Shown: one piece after another, positions 36,701 to 50,701 of the stretch
Layout of the letters: every line of letters starts with the position of its first letter
Numbering within the stretch: position 1 is the first letter of the stretch
Assembly (NCBI RefSeq): GCF_000203815.1
Contig: NW_004457736.1
Location: forward strand, 558,001-622,000
Source of the DNA: Cavenderia fasciculata
Lineage: Eukaryota > Evosea > Eumycetozoa > Acytosteliales > Cavenderiaceae
Direction: 5' to 3'
Length of the DNA: 64,000 bases
The notes under the pieces: generated by a model
Database searches by the model: none
Told to the model about the DNA's origin: nothing
The model's input: the letters and a program-made list of their open reading frames with translations, nothing else
Made by a program: the position numbers and the translations under genes

Positions 36701-39700
36701 GGTCATTGACACTTCTCGAACCATCTTATCAACGTCGACAGACTCTGCACTACAACTCAACACTTTTAATGTATTGAAATCAATCATGTCTGTCTACCTC
36801 TCCACCGACAAGTCATCGGCCACCCTCTCTGATAAATCAATCATTCAAACGAGTGTCGAAGAATCACTCTTACGATTCCAAAAGAGTGGACAAGTCATCC
36901 ACTTTAATAGAATCGAATCAACAGAATCCACATCAACCTCTTCAACCACTGCCATCTCCCTCTCTCCAAGTGGATCACCCTTACAATTAAATGTTGGAGC
37001 ATTACATCTTTCAAGTCAACAACCATTCAAAACTTTGGAAGAATATAATGAAGAAGTTAGATTATTTAAAAATCTTCTAACTAGTTTTTTTATTTCTACT
37101 ACTATTGAAACTTTAAAGGTATGTAAACAAAACAAAACAAAGTAATAGCAATTACAAAAAAGATACATAATTTATTAATTATTTAATTTATTTTTATAGA
37201 ATGAAAGTAAAGAATATCTTGGTAAATTAATATTCCACTTTTTATTAATAATTGGTGTCAAAGGATTAGATTATCAAGTCACACCTTCATTTGAATTGGA
37301 TCCAAAGTTATTCTTGGATTCACTTGTTGATTTTGTTTGTCTAAAACCAAATGAAACAAAGTCACCCATTACAACAGAAGATTGTCATCAAATATTGGAT
37401 ATCGCAATTAAATCATCTTATCAAATTTATTCAACTATTAATCCTAAAGATGTATGAAATAATAATAATAATAATATTTTATTTATTAATATTAATTAAT
37501 TAATTTATTTATTTTGTTATTTTTAGGAAATGAATCCAATTGTTAAATATTTATTTGAATCATTTATTAATAGATGTTATCAATATCAATATGGTAACAA
37601 GAATGGAGGATGTATAGGGTTACAATATTTTGTTAATAATTCAACAGAGTATAAATGGATTTGTAATCATGAAACGACTATACTCAAGGCATTGCTTTTT
37701 GTTGCCGACGATGTTTCATATATGCAATTCCAACCACTCATTGATTCATCATCAGAGGCAATACTTGCTTTATTAAAGTGTTGTACTCCAGTTTTAGATA
37801 TTCCACAACCACCAACAACAACAACAGAATCAACAACAGCAATGGATATTGAAAAACCAACAGTCAAAACTGAAGAAACAGGAGAACAATCACAATCATC
37901 AACCACTACAACATCAGTTTCATCTCCAACTACTTCAGAAGCTCCTTCAACAGGTAGTGAGAATCCAGTACCTACTGCTGCTGCCGCTGTTGTTGTACCA
38001 CCACCAACTACGACTACACCAGTTGTACCACCACCAGTTGCAACTCCAGCATCAACTATTGTTGTGGTACCAAGTATTGCATTACCTCCACCTCCAGGTC
38101 CATTAAAACCATCTGCACGTCCATCACAAATCATCGATGACAAACAAAGAGGTATATTCAAAGAGGTCGTTGAAACGTTGTTCAGATTCTTGTTTTCAGC
38201 ACAGACACATACACGAAAAATTGTACAAAAAGCAATTTCATTGGTATCGGAACAATCCCACATTGCAATTCATTATCTATTGGACGATGTTAGACAATTC
38301 TTTATGCAGGTGATTCCAAAGTCATTAAAGACATTGTCGTTCCAAGCACAGACTGGTGTGTTGGAGGCATTAACATTCTGTCTCTCCCAACCCATGTCAA
38401 TGATCCCCTTTACATCAGATGCGATTCGTGTGTTGGACGATTGTTGTGTCGCGAGTAGCGAAGAACCTTCTCATCAGATAAAGGCAAATTCTCAAAAGAG
38501 TATGGCGATTATCACGGCGTTGAGACTGGCCGGTGTGGAAATGTCGGCGACTGCCATGTCGTGTCACGAGTTTATTCAGAGTGATCCGACCGACCTTATC
38601 AACCGTATGGTCAAGATCTTCTTCAAGGCCATTACCACCCGTAACAAAGAGATTGCCGTGGTGGCCAAACGCGGGCTCTATCTGGCAATCGCCAACCAAA
38701 AGTTGGTCAAGGATTTGTTACAACCGTGTTTGCGTCCAGTACTCGCCAATGTGACCGATCCCAAGAGTCTGTCGGTGCCATTCTTGCAGGGTTTGTCTCG
38801 TCTCCTCGAGTTGCTCAGCAACTGTTTCAACCAGGCACTCGGTGAGAAGCTGTCCGAGTACCTCAAACGTTTTGAAGAGAGCGGCAAGCTGTCGCAACAG
38901 ACCAACCGTGTACGTGAGAATGAAGTGGTCAAGATCAGCGCTGCCATCATCGACACGTTCCATCTCCTCCCCACCGCACCACAGCTGCTCGAAGCAACCG
39001 TGCAGACGACTCTCAAGTTTGAGCAGTTGCTCGGTAAAGAGGTCAACAGCCCGTACCGCACACCTCTTATTCGTTTCCTCGCCAAGTATCCCACTCGTGC
39101 CGTCGAGATCTTCCTCTCACAGCCCGCCCAATGGACCAATGTCTACGCATCCACCTTTAGACTAATTCTCAAGAACCCATTGGCCAAACCCATCATCGAA
39201 GAGCTGGCCAACAAGTACGACCGTATTGGATGGGTCGACGCGATGACCCGCACACCCGAACTCAACTTCCAAGGTCTATCTATTCTCAGCACGGTCGTGC
39301 GATCGTTGCCAGAGTGGTTGCCAACCGTTCGTGTGGGAGTTATTGATAAATTGATAGAGTTGTGGACCAATCCTACTAGAATTGCTCAAATCCAAGCAGT
39401 ATGTGGTATTCAACCACAACAACAACAAGCTACCACTCCCATACCAACTACTCCAACTACCACTTCTGTATCAACTCCAGTTCAAAATGCTCAGCAGATT
39501 ACAACTACTCCACCAACTGGAGGAGCTATCACTCCCGCTGGAACAGTAGCTGAACAACCTTCCCTTCCATCTCCAACCAATATTGTTTCAGTCAACACTC
39601 CAATGAACATTCCTTCTCCATCACCAACTATACTCAAAGAAACAAAGATTATTGTTAAATGTTTCTTGGCGTATTGTCGTGCTCATCCAGGTGAGACTGA

Positions 39701-42700
39701 ACTACTGTTCCATCTATTGACAGTGTTTACTATTCGTTCGTCGATGGACTTTTCGTTTGTCAAGGATTTCTATACACTTGAAGTGGCGGAAAAGACAACA
39801 GTCGAGCAAAAACGAAACATTTTGGTTGCTTTTCTAGATTTCTTTAGAAACACACAAAATACCGAACTCAAGGTACAAGCCATTCAAAATATTATTGTTC
39901 CTATCCTCAGTACCTACTTTAAATTGGATGCAAAGCTCAAGACTATCGAAGCATCTGTGTTTGTTGACATTGCCAAAAACATGTTGATCGAAGCTGAAAA
40001 GCCAATTGACGAACAGTTGCAAATCGAATTATTGCAGCTTGAAACATTCTTGGTCAAAAACATCCCATTGGAATTGATGGATTTGAGAAAAGAGATTATT
40101 AGATTTGCATGGAACCACTTTAAGAATGAAGATTATACCTGTCGTCAAAGTGCCTATGTGTTGGCGTGTAGATTCATCGAAGCATACGACACACCCCAAA
40201 AGATTGTTTTGCAAGTGTATGTACAGCTACTCAAGGCTTTCCAAGCCGAAGCCAAGGGTCTTGTAAAACAAGCACTTGATATCTTGGTGCCTGTCCTTCG
40301 TACCAGACTGCCTACACCAACTGGTGACGCTCGAAATGCCACTTGGAGCAAATGGACTAAAAAGATTATTGTCGAGGAAGGTCACTCATTGTCGCAGCTC
40401 GTACATATACTCCAATTGATCGTGCGTCACCCTACCATGTTCTACCCATCTCGTTCACAGTTTATTCCACATATGGTTAATATGCTCCCAAAACTCGGGT
40501 TGGGAATGGCAGGTGAAAACAAGAAATTGGCATTAGATATTATTGAATTGATTTTGACTTGGGAAAAGTGGAGATCAAATAATATCAATGCTCAACAACA
40601 TTCAAACTCGTCATCATCAACTGCAGTGATTGTAGCAGGGTCACCAGCTAGTGTAACTGCAGCAACAACAACAACACAAACTGCATCAACACCATTGGTA
40701 GCTATGGATGTAGCTACACCAGGACAGATTGCTACACCTGTCAATGAACCAACTCCCACTACACCAGCCATCCAAAACACCTCCACCTCTACTGCCACTG
40801 CTACAAGTGGGACAACTCCTACTGGTGCGACGGGAGACGACGAGTACAGACCACCATCCAACGTGATTGAACATATCCTTTTGTTCCTTATTCGTCTTAC
40901 TACTATGGTCGATGCCAAAAACAATGCCATTGTTGAAAAGTGCAGTGACTTGCTCAAGCAAGCTTTGGTTGCATGGCCCGAGGTAGTCATCAAATACAGC
41001 GCCTTTGAAAAGCCGTTGAATAGTGACCAACCTCCCATCCTCACAACTACCGTCCAAATCCTCAACATTGTACTAGAGACACAGGCATCTACGTTTATCC
41101 CCGCCAACCTTGCCAACCTCCAGACGGGCTTGGTTCCATCGCTCAACCTCGACAATCCGCGTGTTGCACAACTGCTCTGTCAAACATTCAAGCATGTCAT
41201 GGCGATATTCCCACCAAACAACAAGGATGCTTGGCCAGCTGGCACCAACGCCAACAACGAGGTGACTACCTTTTACCAGACCATCTCGCAAACTGTCGGA
41301 CAAATCCTCGACAACTTTGAGAAGAATTTCAACTTTTCAATCTTGTCTATTGTCCAATTGTTCAAGGACGAGAATTTGGATTGGGTCGACGGATACCTAC
41401 CAGCGATCATAAAGATGGTTCACAAGTTGAACGGCAACCTTTTGGCACCAAACGAACAGCCTATTCCACCTGCTGGAGGTGCCAAGCCTGCGGCCACTAC
41501 ACCAGTCGTGCAAGCTCAACCAACACCAGCTGGTGCCAAACAAGCTCCTCAACAACAACAGCAAATACCAAAGAGACCAGACAAAGAGGTGTCTCAGGCA
41601 CTCATCAAATGCTTCCATTTGATCAAGAGTCGTGTGTCCAAGTTATCAGCAGACAGCCGTAAACTATACATTAGCGCTCTCTATTTGCTCTGTGACAAGA
41701 CTGATATTGAACTCTTGACCGAGGTATTGTCGATTGTCTCTCAACTCATTGTATCAAAGGATTTGCCCAAGGAAAAGGTTTCATTTATCCAAAAGATGGC
41801 TAAATTTGTACAATTGGACAACAAAGAGTTGACTACTCAATACTTTGGTTTGATACACCAGGTGTATAGTGACTCGTCATTGGTTCTCAAGAGTGAACTC
41901 TCTCAATTGGAGGGATCGTTTATGTTGGGTCTACGTACAAGTGACTCGACCACTCGAAGAACCCTCTTTGACATATTACACAAATCGATTAGTACTCAAC
42001 CCTATCAACGATTAAACTACATACTTGGTATTCAACAATGGGATTCAATTGGTAACAGTTATTGGATTCGTCATGCTTTGGAATTGTTATTGGCCATTTT
42101 ACCAATGAACCGACCAATTGGTTTTTCAAACAATGTAGCCAAACTTTCATTATTTAGATCAAAAGATGAAACAAATAATAATAATAATAATAATGAATCT
42201 TCATCTATGCAAGTAGATAGTGTTGGTGGTACAATGGATGCATTCTCAATTAAATTAAAACAACATGAAGAATTTATGAAAGAATCGACATTGAAATGGA
42301 ATACATTTGGTGAAATGTTTGGAGGGTTGAGAGAAATACTCTTTACCGAACAACCATTGTGTCATGGTATTTGGGTGTCTACGTTTAGTGCCATTTGGGC
42401 AAGACTACCAAAAGAAGAGCACTACAAGCTCACCAAGACAATGACGACCCTCTTGACAAAGGATTACAAAAAGATTGCCATCAATTCTGCAGGTGCACAA
42501 CAACAGTTGTTGACACAGACCACCAATCAAAACACACCACCAACTACCACTGAATCCAACATTATTGTCAAATCGTTGTTGGATGGTGTTGCCAAATGCA
42601 CACCTCCTCTCAAGATCCCCGTCGAGTTGGTGTCGTATCTTGGAGACACGTACAATTGCTACTACACATCTATTCGTATACTAGAATCTAGCCTGCTCGA

Positions 42701-45700
42701 AGGTACCAAGGCACCCGAACAAACAGATGTCGTATGGGACTGTCTCGGCGGATTGTACCAATCGTTGAATGAACGAGATGTGCAGTTTGGTCTGTTGAGA
42801 AAACGGTTCAACAGCGATGAGACCAAACTCGGTTTGCTTTTGGAGCAATTCTACATGTGGCAATCGGCACAGGAAGTATTCTTGGCTGCCATGAACAAGT
42901 ACTCTAGCAATGGTGCCAAGGCTACGACCAAGCAAGAAAATCTATTGTGGGAGGACCACTGGATCGAATGTGCCAAGCGACTCAACCAATGGGATGTACT
43001 CGGCGAATACGCTCGTTCACAAGGCATGTATGATTTGTTGGCCATGAGTGCGTGGAAGTTGTCTGCTTGGCCACTCATGAAAGAGGCACTCAACAAGTTG
43101 ACGGTGCATGGTGACACGTCGGCACTACGAAAGATCTTGCAAGGGTACACATTGATATTGGATAAAAAGTATCTTGAAGTGGATCCAAACATTGTGACGA
43201 GCAACCAATTGATACTCAGAAAATGGGTGTCGTTGCCACTGCGATCGGCCAAGGCCCATGCACAGGGTCTCATTGAAATGCAGCAGGTGGTCGAGTTACA
43301 AGAGGCCGTCCATTTGCTCAAAGAGGTCAGCTTGTCAACTCAACACGCACAAGCTTTGCAAATCCAACAACAACAACCACAACAGCAACAACAACAACAG
43401 CAAATACAAAACACTCGTAATCTGTTGATGAACACATTGAACGACGTTCGTACCATCTTTACCATCTGGAGAGAACGTCTGCCAACCAAAGATGAAGACG
43501 CAGCTGTCTGGAATGAACTTTTGACATGGAGACAGCAAGTATTCCAAATGATCGGACAGGGTGTAGAACATATCTCTGAAGTGGTCAATCAACAATTGGG
43601 ATTGACTGGTGCGGCTGTCCCTCCCGCCAAACCAATTGTCCAACCCGAGACAGCATGGACCATGAACAAGTATGCTCATATTGCACGTAAACACAATATC
43701 GTTGAAGTGTGTCTCAACTCACTCTCTAAAATGTTCAACCTTCAAATCGAGGTACAAGATATCTTTTTGAATCTAAAGGAACAGATCAAGTGTTACTTGC
43801 AGTTGCCAACTCACTATGAGACTGGTATATCGATCATCAATGGTACCAATCTCGACTACTTTATGCCGTTGCAAAAGAGTGAGTTTTTCCAACTCAAAGG
43901 AGAGTTCCAGTCACGTCTTCGCCTCAATGCCGATGCCAACGTTAATTTCTCAACTGCCATCAGTCTCTATGACAACTGTGCCAAGAGTTGGATGAGCTGG
44001 GGATACTATTGTGACAATCAGTTTGCCACTGAGACTGACACCCAAACAAAGGCAAATTGGGCAGAGAGTGCTGTCAATTGTTACATCCAAGCTATTCGAT
44101 GCGACCCCAAATACTCTGCCAAACTATTACCTCGTGTATTGTGGATACTCTATCTCAACAACTCTGGTGAAGTTCCTCAACAATTACCACAACAACCTCC
44201 ACCTCCACCAGCACAACAAGCTCCAACACAAAATGCAGATGGTGCAACAACGACACCACCACCACCAGCACCCGTTGAACCAAAGAAACCAACACCAGCA
44301 CAAATGGTACTGTCAACTATTGAAAAGACATGGTCTATCCTCCCACACTGGATTTGGTTTAATTTCCTTCCCATTCTCATAACTGGTTGTTATATGAGTG
44401 CCAAATTCCCAGGATATGGATTCTTGTGTTGGCAATTGTTTAGTAAGATATGCTATCTCTGTCCAAATGCAACATACTATCATTTTAGAAAGTTGGTATC
44501 TGATATGAAAAACAACCAGAATAGTCCACACTTTGTACCCATCAATCCACCACCAACTGCTGGCAGTTCTTCGTCAACTACGTCTACCATCTCACTTGGA
44601 CCACTCAAGATGGCAGAAACACTTTCAATGGGATTACAACCATACCATAGTCAATTGATTAGTGAAATCGACGCCATGCTCAACGGATTAATTTGTATTG
44701 CCAACACTGTCCCTGCTATTCACCACCTTGGTAGCAACTTGCAACATATTCTCACTGAGAGTTTTAGAGTCTCTGGATCGGCATTGGATGAAATCCCCCA
44801 AGAAATCAAGGATATGCTTACAACTGTCCACCAACACTATTTCTTGTCTGCAGACAGATACCCCAACCATGCCATCCTCGTCGACACACTCAAGACACCC
44901 TTTGAAAATGACTTTGGAGTCGTCATTGGCGTCAAGATGGATAGCGGTGAGACCACGTTAATGTCGCTGATTGGCAAGCTTATTGAATGGGTACAACGTC
45001 GATTCGACCCCGAGTTGTACACTGTCAAGGGCCAGGTGTTTATGGCCAACAGAGCAGTGCAACTTGAAAAGATTGTCCCGCAACTCGAGGAATTTAGACC
45101 GAGTATGGTCGACCTGCCCACACACCTCTCGACCATTGCCAAGGACCCATCACACTATGCCCACAATGTAAGAATCGACAAGATTGGCTCGATTGTTACT
45201 ATGGTCAAGAATTCAATTGGCATGTTGTGTCCTCGTATTACGTTGCATGCAAACAATGGAAAGGAGTATTCGTATCTCATTGACATTACGCCACAACTCT
45301 TTTCGTCAAAGACTGGAGCCCGTGACTTTGAAAGACGAAACCATCTCTTGTCGTCGGTCAACACCATCCTTTTGAAGCATCGCGAAACTCGTAGAAGAGC
45401 CATCAACTTGAACCACTACCCAACCACCATCTCGATCACTCCATCACTCACATTGATCCAATCACTTGGCAGTCGAGAATACAATTCTCTCTTGGATGTA
45501 TGGTCGACTATGCAACCGGAAACTGAACTATACACTCCTTTGGTCATGTTTAGAAACAAATTACTCGGACAACAACAATCTGTCGCCACCTCTCCAACTA
45601 ATACCTCAACCACCTCCACCACGTCAAACTCTGGTGAATCAACTACCTCTACTCCACCCAAATCACATCACAAACAACCAACCAAATTACAATCGTTTAG

Positions 45701-46444
45701 AGAGATTTCAAAGTTTATGACCGACGGTCTTTTGAGCTCGTTTATCAATCGTACACTCCTCAACTACCAAGAACAATACGAATTTAAATTTAATTTTGCA
45801 GTTCAATGGGGTCTCCATTCCATGCTCTCCTATGTCTTGTTTAGTCGAGTTGCCAGTCTCTCACCATCTGACATTTTCTTTTCAAGATCAAGTGGGTCAG
45901 TCTATTTTGGTAAATGGGCTCCACTCGACTTTGCCAATGATGCCTCTATGGAATTCTCTGAAAATGGTGTGGTACCATTTAGATTGACTCAAAATATTAG
46001 ATCCTATCTCAATCCAGTATTTATTGAAGGAAGTTATCAAAGCTCTCTTTTATCAACTTCAATTTGTTTCTCTGAAATGAAGGTAAATATATTAGAAACA
46101 ATAATAATAATTAGAATAATTAATTAATTTCTTTTTAAATTTTTTTTTTTTAATAGGATCAACTTGTAAATTTATTATATATATTTAGTTTTGATGAAAT
46201 GTGTTGGAATATTGTTGAACCTACCAACAAATCACAACATATTCATAGAGAAATTGTTGAAAGAACAACAAAGATTGTCGACAAGATGGTATCAACAAGA
46301 ATCAATTCTATTACACCACCCATACAACCCGATAAAACACTTTTCCTCACTCCAATCATTAAAAGAGTTGGTGAATTAATTCAACTATCATCAAACTCTT
46401 CAAATATTAGTCAAATGGAATCTATAAGTTATCCATGGCTATAA
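33740..46444 (+). CDS. tra1: Tra1/TRRAP, PIKK-family pseudokinase
   Basis: Six exons: 33740-33928, 34036-35876, 35951-37118, 37200-37451, 37527-46082 and 46157-46444. All have GT...AG introns and correct phase, totalling 12,294 coding bases (4,097 residues). The N-terminus matches TRRAP (ILNKLPNNELLKPHVQNL, then DNEDNAIICLRIIMELHKNY). A long HEAT/TPR-like region follows, interrupted by Ala, Pro/Thr and Gln runs, then the FAT region (AWTMNKYAHIARKHNIVEVC). A PI3K-like domain (LHANNGKEYSYLIDI, then NGVVPFRLTQNIRSYL) lacks the catalytic DxxxxN and DFG motifs, as in Tra1/TRRAP. A C-terminal FATC-like segment ends ISYPWL. Tra1 is the activator-binding scaffold of SAGA and NuA4 histone acetyltransferase complexes in the nucleus. 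Animal TRRAP is about 3,850 residues; the excess here is low-complexity insertions. Confidence 0.95.
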
Positions 46445-46467
46445 AATAAATAAAACTTTAATAATAA

Positions 46468-46801
46468 TTACCAAATTAAATTAATATCCAAGAATGGTTG
46501 TTTGCAAAGAGAAGCCACTGAACAAGTGAAGAAATATGTATGAAAAAGGTTTATATCATATTTCATAACTTGTTCATTAACTTCTTCAACATCTCCTACT
46601 CTCTTTGATTGGTATATTGGCTTGTTTGTATTGAGGATTGGGGTGTTTGATGATAAAATCCAAATGCGTTCTTTGGTGAGTCCAAATGACCCAGTGGTTG
46701 CTCTTCCTCCACCAACTGTGACCGAGCCCATTAAGATCTAAATGATTGGTGATTATACAGAGGATCAAGATCTTTGGTACGGTAGAGCTTGAGGATGACA
46801 A
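46468..46801 (-). other. ambiguous short minus-strand coding-like stretch
   Basis: Two overlapping minus-strand frames compete. One (46468-46731) gives MGSVTVGGGRATTGSFGLTK then ERIWILSSNTPIL. The other (46586-46801) gives STVPKILILCIITNHLDL, faintly F-box-like, then WWRKSNHWVIWTHQRTHLDF. Neither has a recognised domain and they cannot both be real. The 3' end lies 23 bases from the TRRAP stop on the opposite strand. It may be a small gene or a remnant. Confidence 0.25.
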
Positions 46802-46909
46802 ATAATATGCTCATGTGTTTCGCGGAAACACATTCCGAACCCTCTTTATCATCCCCATCGACTTTTATTCTTTTTCAATTTTAAAAAATTATTTTATTTA
46901 TGATTGATG

Positions 46910-48981
46910 TCAACGTTTAAGAGTGGAGATTAAATCTTGATAAATTGGAAGTAATTGTGTCCAAGAAGAAAAAGCATTTGGAAGATACTTGTCAATTAGT
47001 TTAATCAATTCGATACTTTTGTTTGGTTTGAATGCATTTAATATTCTGGTTGAATAGAATTCGTCGGGATACACTCTTTCGTGTTCGAGGAAAAAGGTGA
47101 GAAGTTGGATATCCTTGTCAAGAACAAGGAAGAGTGGAATTTGTGTGTGACATGTTGGATAGATTGATTGGAGGAATGGCATTGATTCCAAGAGGACACC
47201 AAACTTTATAAAATCCATTCCAAAATGTTTGATATCCTCTTTTGAAAAGAATGATTGAAATAGGTCCTTGTAATGATTGACCAATGTTATTCCTCTTTTG
47301 TCACGTAAATGGCCACGTCCCAAAAAATCAGAGGTTTGACTTTGGAATAGTCTTGTACCAATAAGATACTTTAGCATTGGAATTCGTTCCATTATTAGTG
47401 CCTTGTCAAATCCTTGAGAATATGAATCAAAATCAACATATCCATGATCAATGATATATTTTGCATACGGAATATCACCATTAAAGCAAGCTATCGAAAA
47501 AGCGACCGAAAACAATTTGATCTTTGATTCTAAATTGTATTTGGCAAATTTGTCCTCTAATAGTGTAGCCACTTGCAAACTGATTGGATTGCATGACCCC
47601 CAAGCAGTAGCCGCCCTTTTAAAGTGTCTTACAGCATCACCATTGCCAGACAGACATGCACTATACAACTGTTGTTCTGATGTTCTCACACTATTTAGGA
47701 ATCGATCAATATAACCAAATAATTGTTCATCTCCAAATGACATTAAAATTGAAAGTGATAATGAATGATTAAAATGTACTAAATTCTCTAAAAAATAAAT
47801 AAATAAATTAATTAATTAGTAAATAAATAAATGTTTTGTTTATGAAATTTCTTTTTTTTTTTTTGTTTACCTATATAAACTAATAAATAAACCAATTGAT
47901 TATAATTAAATGATCTATTTGTAATTTTAAAATGATCAGAACTCCAATAAGTATCTTGAATGGTTGACTCCCAAGACGACCTTTTTTTAAATTTCATAGA
48001 TGTTAGTCTCTTGTCGACGGTTGCATAATCACATATCCTCGTCTTGTTATCATGATTATAGGCTACACAATTTTTGGTGTGAAAGTAACAGACAAGATTC
48101 GACTCGTCCTCCATCATACTTGGTTGCAACACTCTTAAAAAGGCAGTGATACGACCACGAATAATCGATTCTAGATTACCACCACTTTTAATTTCATCGG
48201 AACAAGCCTTGTCTGCTTGTAGTAGTTGTTGTATTTGTGTGAATTCCAAATCCTCCAATGCAACATGTAGTACTGCTTCTAGACGTACCAAGTGACGATT
48301 TGCAATGACCAAATCCAACAACTCTTGTTTTTGTTGTTTGGTCTTGTTTTTAAACAATCCACTTTGGTATTGGGTGAGTGAAGACTCTATGCCGTGTCTT
48401 GCAATCACTTGATACATCCGTTCCATCATGGCAACCGATACTGCTTCACCCGACGTCATGCAATACATTAGATTCTTGGTCACTCTTGTAAAGTTTGACA
48501 TGTCCCACACGACATCAAACAACTCGATATTGTTACGTCTGATGCACCATCCCAACACCTTTTCTCGAAGCGATGGGTCGACTCGCAACAAATTGTCAAC
48601 GAGGAAAAACGATAGAGTAAAGTCTGGGATCTCGCATATAGTAGAGACGAGATAGGTCCATATGGGGAGTTCGTGTTTGGCAATGTCTAGCGCCGTCACA
48701 CCTTGTAGTTTGGCTTTGAGCAGACCAAATTGTTTGTACTCTATCATCTTGGTCACCGAGGTGATCTGGTGGTATGAAAGAGGTGGCATCTCAAACTGAA
48801 TCTCTCCACGTTCATCGAGTGAGTCGTATGCCTTGATCGTCTTGTACTTTATTATCTTTTGTCCTATGTAGGGTACCCATCGGAATATTTGTTTGCAAAG
48901 GAATAGATTTTTAAATACTTGAAAGAACAAGAATGTTTCACTTGTATTCGTAGTATTATTGTTGTTATTCTCTTCTGACAT
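46910..48981 (-). CDS. ankyrin-like dictyostelid family protein, two exons
   Basis: Exon 1 is 47871-48981 and exon 2 is 46910-47787, separated by an 83-base intron (GTAAAC...TTTTAG) whose removal keeps the frame, giving 662 residues. After an Asn/Thr start the protein has the family's N-terminal pattern (VFKNLFLCKQIFRWVPYIGQ). It continues with MIEYKQFGLLKAKLQGVTAL and ankyrin-like pairs (VIANRHLVRLEAVLHVALED, LYSACLSGNGDAVRHFKRAA, AFSIACFNGDIPYAKYIIDH). A YxxxxNYNQLVYLLVYIENL segment spans the splice junction. The coding region is intact. Its function is unknown; it belongs with 8641-11252 and 24825-26933 on N-terminal layout, though repeats are divergent. It faces TRRAP tail to tail. Confidence 0.8.
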
Positions 48982-49415
48982 TATTATTGTTGTTTTAAAT
49001 GTTGATTGTAGCAGTACTGCAGTAGTAAATTAACAAAAAATCAAAAAAGGTGAATCATAAATTAAAACAATTTGTTGGTTGAATGTTCAAAACCAGTCCC
49101 CTCAAGAAGAAAACCATTGAGTAAATCTTTAGAATGTATACATGTAAGAATCAATCACAGAAATTTAATCAAAACAAGAGATGCAGAAGCGCATTATGAA
49201 TGACAGCAATATTCATTAAGACAATTGCATAAATTTATACGATTCTTACTATTATGTCTTATTATCATATACACATATTATCTCTACCACTATCTGTATA
49301 AACATTTTACATGGTAGCTTGTTATTGTTTTCATTTAAATAAAGTATAGGTTTCCTCTGTTCTTTTGGTTTATTCTCTTTCTCCTCTCTATACTTGCGAT
49401 TCGACCCTGCTTCTG
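48982..49415. other. intergenic region
   Basis: 434 bases between two minus-strand genes; promoter of the ankyrin-like gene and 3' flank of trmB. Nothing else recognised. Confidence 0.5.
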
Positions 49416-50504
49416 TTAAAGTTTCTGGTAGACCAAACTCCATACACTATATCCAGCTCTTTCAAGATAATCCCTTCGTTTGGATCGAGGGATTGCATCC
49501 AACCATTCTTGTTCTGTGATTTCTATTTTTTTGATGGACGGTGATGTGGGACTACTTGCAAACTCGTCCAAGATATGTTGGTACATTTGTTGTACGTCTG
49601 TCATGATGTATATTCTACCACCAGATGGTAACACTTTAACCATATCGTCGATTAGGTTTGCATTTACCAACCGACGTTTACTGTATCTCTTTTTCCTCCA
49701 TGGATCGGGAAACATGATACTGATTCGCTCGATCGAACTGCCAGTGGGCAGTGATTGTTGTAGTGACATTATATTACATTGGGCATTGGCATTGACAAAC
49801 GCTATATTACCCAACTTGATGTCTCGCGTCCATTGTAATTTCTTTAACCGATCGTTTGCCTCTTCTATACAAATATCTCTAATGTCCATACCAATATGAT
49901 TCCATTTATCGCTTGTCAATGCATGATTGATCAACATATCGCCAAGACCACACCCCAAATCCAAGTGGATCGGTTGGTCAATATTCTTGAATCGACCGGT
50001 CCATTCTCCAAACTCTACAACCACCGTCAATCCACTCTCCAATGAATTGACTCCTCTTACTTTAAACTTTCTTCTTTTTAATTTATCAACTTCTTCATAT
50101 TCATATTCCAGTTCATCATCATCTTTTTTCTCTTGTACATATTCTTCTTGTTGTTCTTTTCTATTCTTTTCTTCAACAACAGCCGTTCTTTTTTGTTGTT
50201 TGTTTATACCAAAGTTAATCAATTGATTGAATCTCTCCAATACCAATTGATTTGATTCTTTAAGTTTATTTATTTGTTCTGTTATATTATTATTATTCTT
50301 TATATTATTATTATTATTATAATTAGTATTATTATTCTTTATATTAGTATTATTATTATTGTTGTTTGTATTTGCAATTCTTTCATGATGATTATTGCTA
50401 CTACTACTATAACTATAATTATGATATTGTAGAGATATGAATGATGATGACCGTATGTACAATAGACATTTATGAATCGATGATGATTGTGTCCTGATCA
50501 TCAT
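49416..50504 (-). CDS. trmB: tRNA (guanine-N7)-methyltransferase, bacterial TrmB type
   Basis: A single-exon 362-residue protein. The first 40 residues are rich in Arg, Ser and hydroxylated or hydrophobic residues with few acids (MMIRTQSSSIHKCLLYIRSS), resembling a mitochondrial presequence. An Asn run and a charged coil follow. The catalytic domain begins near residue 160: IHLDLGCGLGDMLINHAL (SAM binding), WNHIGMDIRDICIEEANDRL, then IMFPDPWRKKRYSKRRLVN and SGGRIYIMTDVQQMYQHILD. The FPDPW-K-R-KRR motif is that of bacterial TrmB; nuclear METTL1/Trm8 has a different FPDPHFK-type sequence. The enzyme methylates G46 in the tRNA variable loop using SAM. Organellar location is inferred from the presequence and motif type. 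It is transcribed divergently from the RS-rich gene. Confidence 0.9.
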   Translation of the reverse strand: MMIRTQSSSIHKCLLYIRSSSFISLQYHNYSYSSSSNNHHERIANTNNNNNNTNIKNNNTNYNNNNNIKNNNNITEQINKLKESNQLVLERFNQLINFGINKQQKRTAVVEEKNRKEQQEEYVQEKKDDDELEYEYEEVDKLKRRKFKVRGVNSLESGLTVVVEFGEWTGRFKNIDQPIHLDLGCGLGDMLINHALTSDKWNHIGMDIRDICIEEANDRLKKLQWTRDIKLGNIAFVNANAQCNIMSLQQSLPTGSSIERISIMFPDPWRKKRYSKRRLVNANLIDDMVKVLPSGGRIYIMTDVQQMYQHILDEFASSPTSPSIKKIEITEQEWLDAIPRSKRRDYLERAGYSVWSLVYQKL

Positions 50505-50701
50505 ACTCTTGTATCTATCTATCTATCTCGGGGAGAATGCGATTTGTTGAAGTTTCATAAGCTGTGGGTGTGTCGTTTGTCGTCTGAATTTTATTTATTA
50601 TTAATTTAATTAATTTCAAGCAGACACTATCTTTTTTTATCCTCTTCTTCTGTGTTTTAATTATTAATTTCAGTTCAAAGTTATATATATCTCAATCTAA
50701 C
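50505..50701. promoter_or_regulatory. short bidirectional promoter region
   Basis: 197 bases separate the start codons of trmB (minus) and the RS-rich gene (plus). The stretch has a TATC repeat, TTATTATTAATTTAATTAATTT and TATATATCTC, as expected for AT-rich dictyostelid promoters. Both genes act in RNA metabolism, so co-regulation is possible but not shown. Confidence 0.6.

Noticed and set aside
34290-45661. Open frames in other phases and on the opposite strand within TRRAP
   Set aside because: The TRRAP frame is continuous, conserved and correctly spliced over the whole stretch; these are shadows.
49252-49443. 63-codon minus-strand frame overlapping the end of trmB
   Set aside because: It overlaps the trmB 3' end in another phase and has no start context or domain; probably 3' UTR.
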